This document shows positions 57,590 through 64,000 of a stretch of DNA of 64,000 bases, piece by piece. The position numbers and the translations under genes are program-made. Source of the DNA: Myrica gale (lineage: Eukaryota; Streptophyta; Magnoliopsida; Fagales; Myricaceae); contig OZ005601.1 in assembly GCA_963930655.1 (NCBI GenBank), positions 8,490,001 to 8,554,000 of the forward strand, in the 5' to 3' direction. The notes under the pieces were generated by a model that saw nothing but the letters and a program-made list of their open reading frames with translations, searched no databases and was not told the origin of the DNA. Numbering within the stretch: the stretch's first letter is position 1; each line of letters opens with the position of its first letter.

Positions 57590-57765
57590 TTCGTTTTGTG
57601 TAAAATAGTAGATTTTAGAAAAATTGTTAATATTTATATTGAATAGTATTTTATTTGTGTTTGTGTAAAGTGGAGAGAGAAATGATTTGATGTAATTGTT
57701 TAATAAAAAAAGTATTGGAGTTATGTGAAAAAATATAGAGAGATAAAATTTATGTTGAATTTCTA
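57590..57765. repeat. AT-rich dispersed repeat, copy 2
   Basis: Second copy of the 55135-55400 repeat (GTTAATATTTATATTGAATA, GTATTGGAGTTATGTGAAAA). It lies about 190 bp left of the large hAT-type element. Confidence 0.7.
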
Positions 57766-58179
57766 ATGCACAAGCCATTTAATTTTTAAGTAATTTTTTT
57801 AAAAAGTAAAATATTTTGATAGGAAAACAACAAAAATTCAAAAATTTCAGACAAATTTTAATACATATTCACATTAATATTAATATGGTTTTATAAAAAA
57901 AATTATATCAAATTTTTTTCTTCTTACTTTTTAACAAATTATGTTATTGACATTTAGGGTTGTTCAACTTCGGTGTAGGTGTCGGTTTTGGTCAAAACCG
58001 GCACATACACCAGATATGTCTGTTTTAAAAAAAATGTCACCTACACCTGCATCATTAAGGGCAAAAATCGGCCCTTAGCGGTGCAGGTGTTAGCGGTGGC
58101 TGTTTCCGGTAATCCTACATTCATATTAAGCCATTTTTTTAACATATTACGCACATAGAAAATATAAACTCTACACTAA

Positions 58180-58570
58180 TACAATACAATCCAATCCAAC
58201 CAAAATCAATAATATAATCTAAACTAATACAATCCAATCCAAAATCAGTAATCTAATCCAAACTAATACGATTCAATCCAAAATCAATAATCCAACCAAA
58301 AGTAATACAATCCAAATTCCAAATTAATACAATCCAATCCAAATTCCAAATTAATACAATCCAATCCAAAATCAGTAATCTAATCCAAACTAATACGATC
58401 CAATCCAAAATCAATAGTCCAACCAAAAGTAATACAATCCAAATTCCAAATTAATACAATTCAATCCAAAATCAATAATCTAACTCAATCTAATACAATT
58501 CAAATTTCAAACTAATACAATACAATACAATCCAAAATCAACAATACAATCCAAACTAATACAACAGTTC
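58180..58570. repeat. Degenerate tandem array of CTAATACAATCCAATCC units
   Basis: Short units built from CTAATACAATCCAATCC, AAAATCAATAATC and CAAATTCCAAATTAAT repeat imperfectly. Shorter versions occur at the same place relative to the left end in the related elements at 25550 and 31770. The array therefore belongs to the family and has expanded here. Confidence 0.85.
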
Positions 58571-59834
58571 ATGTCACTATAGCATGGGCTTCTATGCATC
58601 AACATTGGTCTGATCGAATCACGAATTTGTTTATTCAGCGAAGTAGGAGTGCTATGATTTATGGAAGGTTTTATCCCTAGATTGCTTTTTTATTTCCCCT
58701 TCCTTGTCCCAGTTCATGTCATTATAGCATGGTACTGTTTACAGATTGAACGTTTGTTAACCCTATCTTCTACTCGAAAGAAATGGCTCTATAATCCATA
58801 GCCCACAAAAAAAAAAAGCACATATATTCAATATCTCAAAAATAAAATATTATAATGCAACTCGTTAAAGTTGACACAAGTAAATGAAAGTGTAGCTCGG
58901 TCACGAGAGACGATGTGGAGCGATATGAGGTCCGTACCCAGAGCTTTGACTTGGTAAGCGTTGAGAATGATGAAGCATGCATGCATCACCTGAACCTAAT
59001 AATTACATTATCATGCATGTCCATTTTGTAAAGAATAACAGCAATTTCTTATTCTTATTCTGGTCGTACGTGAAGCTGTCTTGCAAAGGAATTTGCCAGT
59101 GCAAAGTTGGCAAATGCCTCCTCATCATTTTGTTTCGGAAATTCCCTTCTCTTTTAAGCTGGATAAAAATTGGTTTGGATACACAACCGAAGCAATCAGC
59201 TTCATTTTTATACTTTCAACGTAAGAAGGCCGTCTCTAATTACATCCCCCAAACTCTCATCCCTTGAAGACGTACTGGCCTTTTCGTGGATAATTTGCAT
59301 GTTTAAGTAAAGTTCACTTCCTTCAATTAGTATAGCATGAGGCAAATCATTAACAAGAAATAAATAGTTGCTTAATGCTTCTTCCCCCCCCCCCCCCCCC
59401 CCCGATAAACTGATCAACACTTGCTGCAAGGCATGCCTTCCTCGTGATGATCTGCTTCCCTTGAAGAGACCTCAGTGATACTACAGGAACTCGAAGACGA
59501 TGAACAACTTGAAGAACGGTACGCTTGCGACATTGCATGCTTGCCACGTGTACCCCTGTCACGATATCCACTATGCTACTTCGAGAATCCAACATTTGTT
59601 GCCAGAACCCGCAAAAAGATTCAGAAAATTGAACACCGCGACGAGTACGATGTTAGAAGTCCCATTTGCACGAAGTTGAACTCGGAATCTGCGAGCTACG
59701 GGCCTACGGCTACGATTGAGTTTTCGGATACATTGTATTGTACTTTTTTTTTTCTAAGCGGATACATTGTCCCTCATGTACGTACATAGGCAACATCTTT
59801 ATGATCCGTCCTGTCTCTTCAATATAAATAAACC

Positions 59835-61941
59835 CAGAGGCGGATCCAACCAGGGGCGGTGGGGGCGGCCGCCCCCCATTGGCTGGATACCTCTGAAGAT
59901 TTTTTTTAATTTTTTTATATACATATATGGGCCGCCCCCCATTGAAGCAGCTCAAGCCCAATTCTCTGACCCAGCCCCAGCCTTCCCCTTCAATGGAGCT
60001 CGGCCCAGGCCCTTAAAATCAAAGACCTAGGCCCAGACGCTCAGCCGACCATTTTTTTTTTCGTTTCACCCCTCTCAGACTCTCTCTCTCGGCTCACTCG
60101 GCCTCTCCAGCTCCTCCTCCAGCAGCCCTCTACGACTCTACCTCCATCCAGGCGCCAGACTCTCCATCTCAGCCTCCCCCTCTCCTCCACGGCTCTGCGG
60201 CAGCACAGATCCACGCCTCCACCGACGGCGGCGACCTCTCAGCAGTCTCAGCTCCTCCTAGGGCCTAGGGGCTAGGCTCCTCTCCTCTCGGCTCCTCCAG
60301 CAGGTACCCGAATCCGGAATCCAGGAATCCCTCTCATTGCTCTCATTCTCAAGTCTCACGCAGAAAATAATTAAACGTTTAGCTCACTTTGGTAATTAAA
60401 ATTGAAAATGGGAAATTTAATCAATTATTCCTTCTGATTTCATTAGCTCCATTTTGGGTTCGTGTAGCTCCATTTGGTAATTAAACGTTTAGCTCCATTA
60501 GCTCCATTTTGGGTAACGTTGATTTCATCTGTTTGGGGAAATTTGGCAAGTTTGGTCAATTCTTCCTTCTGTAGTTAGTCTTGTTTGCAGACCGGTGAAA
60601 CTATGAGTCTATGCCATATTGTTGACTGTTGTATTTCTTTGTTGAGAATTTGTAAGAGTATGATGAAAAAGGTTGATTAAAACAAAACATAAAAAGTTAG
60701 ATATATTGTCTGTCTGAATGTCTGGTCAAGCCACTAACCTATGGTTACGCGTTATTCATCATCTGAATGTTGGTTGGTCTGATTTTTGTGTTAGCAGCTT
60801 AGAAGAGACATTTGAGGCGTTAAGAACATTTGAGATTCTTGGAATCCAAAAGAAGCCTGACATAAGCAGTGGTTCTTGCCGATCTGTATCTGAAACTCTT
60901 CAGTCATCCTCTTCAACTGCGAAAGAGATATTTGATGCATTGAAAGTAAACAGTCTAGTAAAGTGCAAGGTTGATGAGGAAATTTTTCAGGTATTATTTG
61001 TACCTTGCGCTCATGTTTTTATTTTTTGCAGTTTGCAAGTCACTACTTTTTACGATGTGGCTATAAATCACTTCTGATTCTTGATTGTCTTCTTCTTGGA
61101 ATTACTTGAAGGCTTAAAGCTGTTGTCAATGATGCAAGTTCATTACTTGACTTCTATTACTCAATAGGAAGTTTGGTGCTTATTAAGGTAACAACTGCAC
61201 TATTTTTCAGAATGAATTTTGAAGTTTAGTACTTTTTGGTTGTCCTTACAAATTTGGTTGGAATGTCTTTGAATTTTGCGGTTTTGAAGTTGTGTTGTGA
61301 TACTGATGTTGTTGAAAGGGCCTTGTTGATTTTTCCAGGGTTTAATATTTTAACTTGTGTTCTCTTAGCATAGCAGTTTACCCAATATTCACCATTTTGG
61401 GTTTGGGTGTAGATAGTAGGGTCAGTATCAGAGCTGATCCTAGTCACTCCTAGAAACTTGATTCTTTGATGACAATGTTTCTGTGACCCATAGAATAGAT
61501 ATTTGTCTTCTGAATATTTGACCTCATCTGCTCATCATTGGCAGACTTTGAGCCAGAGTGATGGAAGGTGGCGCTACAGTTCAAATAATCCCGAGTCTAG
61601 CACCTATGCTGCTGGTAATAATTTACCAGAAGCTATTTTACTGTTGATGTTATCATATACACGAAATGTTACTTGTTTCTGCTTTGACTACAACACTGAC
61701 ATGCCATTTTAGGCATGAAAGGTATCCCAATTGTTGTAACTTCATTAGTTAGGATTCTCTAAACTGTGTTATGCTCACTACCAGCTGTCATCATTCTTCT
61801 TTCAGGATTAATGTTTTTAGTCTTTAATTTTTGATATTGTAACTCTAAGACAATTTTTTGCATTATGAAGGAAAAAAAATTTCTTGTCATTTTGCCTTTA
61901 AAGTTTGACCCCCTTAGATTTTGATCCTGGATCCGCCACTG
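59835..61941. mobile_element. hAT element with 8-bp target duplication carrying ribophorin II exons
   Basis: Left end CAGAGGCGGATCC, right end complement CAGTGGCGGATCCAGG. A perfect 8-bp duplication AATAAACC flanks it (59827-59834, 61942-61949). The right 130 bp is homologous to the left end of 28614-30695, so this is the same family in the opposite orientation. In place of a transposase it holds exons of ribophorin II (60795-61614, +). A CT-rich block (60060-60310) could be a captured leader. It is nested inside 57955-63477. Confidence 0.93.
60795..61614 (+). pseudogene. Captured ribophorin II (RPN2/Swp1, OST subunit) exons
   Basis: The parent gene (HAP6 in Arabidopsis) encodes a subunit of the ER oligosaccharyltransferase. 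Three exons: 60795-60990 (SLEETFEALRTFEILGIQKK, VSETLQSSSSTAKEIFDALK, VKCKVDEEIFQ), 61112-61187 (LKAVVNDASSLLDFYYSIGS, LVLIK) and 61545-61614 ([23 protein letters not shown]). Each exon has AG and GT borders. The exon normally between the last two (encoding a VDVHL..ADG stretch) is missing. There is no start codon, signal peptide or membrane part. Introns are kept, so capture was from genomic DNA. It lies inside the TSD-bounded hAT element. Confidence 0.87.
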
Positions 61942-62563
61942 AATAAACCACTAAACGCCTCTTGCATCGGAGCCAGAGGATCAGCGATGATCAAAGAGTA
62001 TGTGCGCCCAACCCCTCCGCCGAATCCCACTTTCTTTCTTTGCACCAGTCACACTCGGCAAAAATTATTGTGTGAGTAAAGCTATTGTGTGAGTGTGTGA
62101 GTGGACGGATGAGATTAAAAGTTGAGAAATCTAACAGTTGACAAAATGTCACGTCAATTAATGAATCCGACCCACGAACCCGACCGACAAAAAAAAAAAG
62201 CACATAACAAATTTCTTGAAATCTCGCTTGTCACCGATTGCCAGACCTTGGTAAAAACCCGTAAGCCAACTTCTACGGTTTTGTCCTTCCGAATGCTTAT
62301 GTAGAATAAACACGATCCACTTATCAATTTTTATAGCCTCACGAGTCCTAAATTAATTTGCCCGTTACAAGGCTTCCCAAATACATTATTGGTGAAATCT
62401 TGCCCTCATGCACCATCCACAGGGGAACAAAAGATGCATTGGCATGAACCACCATCCACCATTATCAGTTAAAAGAAAATCTCCACATAATTAAGTTTGC
62501 AACCAAACAAAGCAGCCAAAATTGCTTACTATTTCAGACGAATTGATAGCGAATTAGTCTTAC

Positions 62564-63165
62564 CGTGTTGGCACTTGGCAGTAACTTGCATGGGTAGAAT
62601 TGTTGACTACTTCATACTGATCTAGCTCGTAATCACGAACTTTGAGCTCAACTTCAAAGAATCCACTCATTCTGGAAAAGGGGGAGTAGAAAAGGTCCAT
62701 TCAGCTTCTACTACTCATCCAGATCCAAAAAATAGGTGACAAGAAACAAACAGTAGAGTCGCTAGTCGCATATAGAAAAGCGAAAAACCACCCGAGAAAG
62801 TAGAGAAATGTAGCGAAATTTGTTCACCACAAAACCAAATAGTACATGAATTGACAAACTAAGACTCCAGATTTCTGAGACTACTTTGAGGTCTGAAAGA
62901 AATGCTATAACAAAGCACCAATAAAAGCCGAGAGAGAGAAGGTGAGATTTTTTAAATACCCATTCCCAGCTTTGATGTCCAAAAATGAGGGTGCGCTGCA
63001 GCATCTCACGGCATGGAGTGATCGGACGCGTGGCGGCAAGAGCGGCAGGGTCAAGCGAAACTCTCCCATTGGAAGGTGGAGATCGAACCTTGTAGGCTTG
63101 ACGCGAGAGGCGGGAAACACCACATGAGAAGGGTGGGCAAGTGAAAGTGAGCACAATTGTGACAT
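62564..63165 (-). pseudogene. Acyl-lipid thioesterase (ALT/MKS2-like) 5' fragment
   Basis: The family is plastidial single-hotdog thioesterases releasing medium-chain and beta-keto fatty acids. Exon 1 (63165-62960) encodes a transit-like N-terminus starting MSQLCSLSLAHPSHVVFPAS and ends at GTATTT. Exon 2 (62671-62564) follows CTTTTCCAG in phase and encodes [20 protein letters not shown], then [12 protein letters not shown], ending before GTAAGA. It carries the catalytic-Asp region VRDYELDQ. The hotdog remainder (HEFLES... onward) is not found to the left, so only about a third of the roughly 200-residue protein exists. It lies inside the 5.5-kb hAT-type element, so it is best read as captured cargo. 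Confidence 0.8.
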
Positions 63166-63485
63166 TTTCTGTGGAACGGAGGAAGCGAGAACTGGGGAAG
63201 TAGATGCAAAGTTCTTTTGGGGGGAAAATTAGAGGGGAGAAGTTAAGGGGTATTGGCTCACAACCCTACCATTAGGGATTTGAACGGGGAAAGGAAAATG
63301 GGGAGGGGGGGCTGCGTTTTGATTTTATTAATTAAAAAAAAGTTGGGAAACCCGGTTTTCCCGTGGCGGGGAACCCGGGAACCGAGAATACCCCAGGTTT
63401 CCCTCAAATTGTTAAATCGGCTCCTACACTGGAGTGCCGGTGCCACTAGAATTTTCCGGTGGCACTGAATAGCCCTACTGACATT

Positions 63486-64000
63486 AATATATTTCTTGTT
63501 AAAAAATAGATTTATTTAACTAATCAACACACTATCTTTAAGGTGATGTTCATTTTCATAAGTATTTAGGATACACATGAATTCATAAAATTCACAAACC
63601 GAACATATTCAAATACTAATATAAACCAATAACTTTTACACGCATGCCAACAAACTTTAACATTACTTAACAATTCTTAAACCAATTAAAATTCTAAAAA
63701 TTTAACCCAAACGAAACCTAAAAAAGGCATAATTTTTAATTCATTGTAAGTTCATCTCGCTTGACAAAGTGGAAGATGGTGTGATCAGTTTACTTATGAA
63801 AGATCATGTCACTGGGTACCTAGGTCTCCACGAAAGTGACTATTCTTATTGAGGTTATTTGGGACATCTTCCACGTGAGCTTCAGCTGTTTTCTCATGGA
63901 TTTACTCAACAACATAATGCAAGATTGTTCGCCTATCTTTCTTTTTTCTTACCCACGGGTCAGGAAGGTTACCTTTATAATTTTTAGGAAAATTGACATT
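63486..64000. other. AT-rich right edge
   Basis: 63490-63720 is AT-rich with CAAACCGAACATATTC and AACCCAAACGAAACC motifs, in the style of the MITE-like repeats elsewhere in the window. No gene is seen up to the window end. Confidence 0.4.

Larger units (their letters stand above)
57955..63477. mobile_element. 5.5-kb hAT-type element carrying an ALT thioesterase fragment
   Basis: Left end TAGGGTTGTTCAAC, right end complement TAGGGCTATTCAGTGCC. The flanks TTGACATT (57947-57954) and CTGACATT (63478-63485) match at 7 of 8 bases. The left subterminal block (CACCTACACCTGCATC, ATCGGCCCTTAGCGGTG) and right block (GGTGCCACTAGAATTTTCC) are the same end types as 25321-26593. The interior has an array of AATACAATCCAATCC-type repeats (58180-58570), a C-run near 59385, a nested hAT element (59835-61941) and ALT exons (62564-63165, -). 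No transposase is seen. Confidence 0.8.

Noticed and set aside
1..64000. CRISPR arrays, rRNA genes and bacterial operon signals
   Set aside because: None are present. The direct repeats seen are plant tandem duplications or transposon parts without regular spacers.

Overview
The window is nuclear DNA of a flowering plant, almost certainly a eudicot and probably a woody rosid (the species is not resolvable from the sequence). Genes have many GT-AG introns, promoters are AT-rich, and the proteins are plant-specific (dual-WRC GRF, fasciclin-like arabinogalactan protein, LITTLE ZIPPER, plastid dihydrodipicolinate synthase). Five genes lie in the order I recall for Arabidopsis chromosome 2 from At2g45480 to At2g45440: GRF9, FLA8, an FHA-domain gene, ZPR1 and DHDPS2. 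This conserved block has been expanded by a cyclophilin gene (CYP18-1 type), a dead VMS1/ANKZF1-like gene and many mobile elements.

Layout. 203-3306 (-): GRF9-like gene with a miR396 site. 6592-7863 (+): FLA8-like gene. 11068-23866 (+): VMS1/ANKZF1 pseudogene, interrupted by a 600-bp TRIM retroelement (11638-12237), organelle-like DNA, and a 7.9-kb Mutator-like element (13749-21642, perfect 9-bp target duplication). The Mutator-like element carries a decayed FAR1-type transposase and fragments of at least three host genes. 24589-26729: one hAT element nested in another. 28144-35824 (+): intact CYP18-1-like gene whose introns hold two hAT-type elements. 36670-43147 (+): FHA-domain gene whose frame is broken at two places, with a retro-insertion just after it. 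45235-47131: long inverted repeats enclosing an ABCG (PDR) transporter fragment. 50734-51122 (+): ZPR1-like gene. 52216-54525 (-): intact DHDPS gene. 55459-55833: Mutator-type MITE. 57955-63477: 5.5-kb hAT-type element carrying the start of an acyl-lipid thioesterase gene and itself hit by a 2.1-kb hAT element carrying ribophorin II exons.

The most notable theme is repeated capture of host gene pieces by DNA transposons. The cargoes keep introns or splice sites, so they were acquired as genomic DNA. They are VARICOSE, a MADS K-box and an LRR exon in the Mutator-like element, and ribophorin II, ALT thioesterase, RsmH/MraW methyltransferase and possibly a fibrillin in hAT-type elements. Several insertions are delimited by target-site duplications read directly from the sequence. 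Gene identities rest on remembered family sequences, because no search could be run; splice sites were read by eye and checked for phase.
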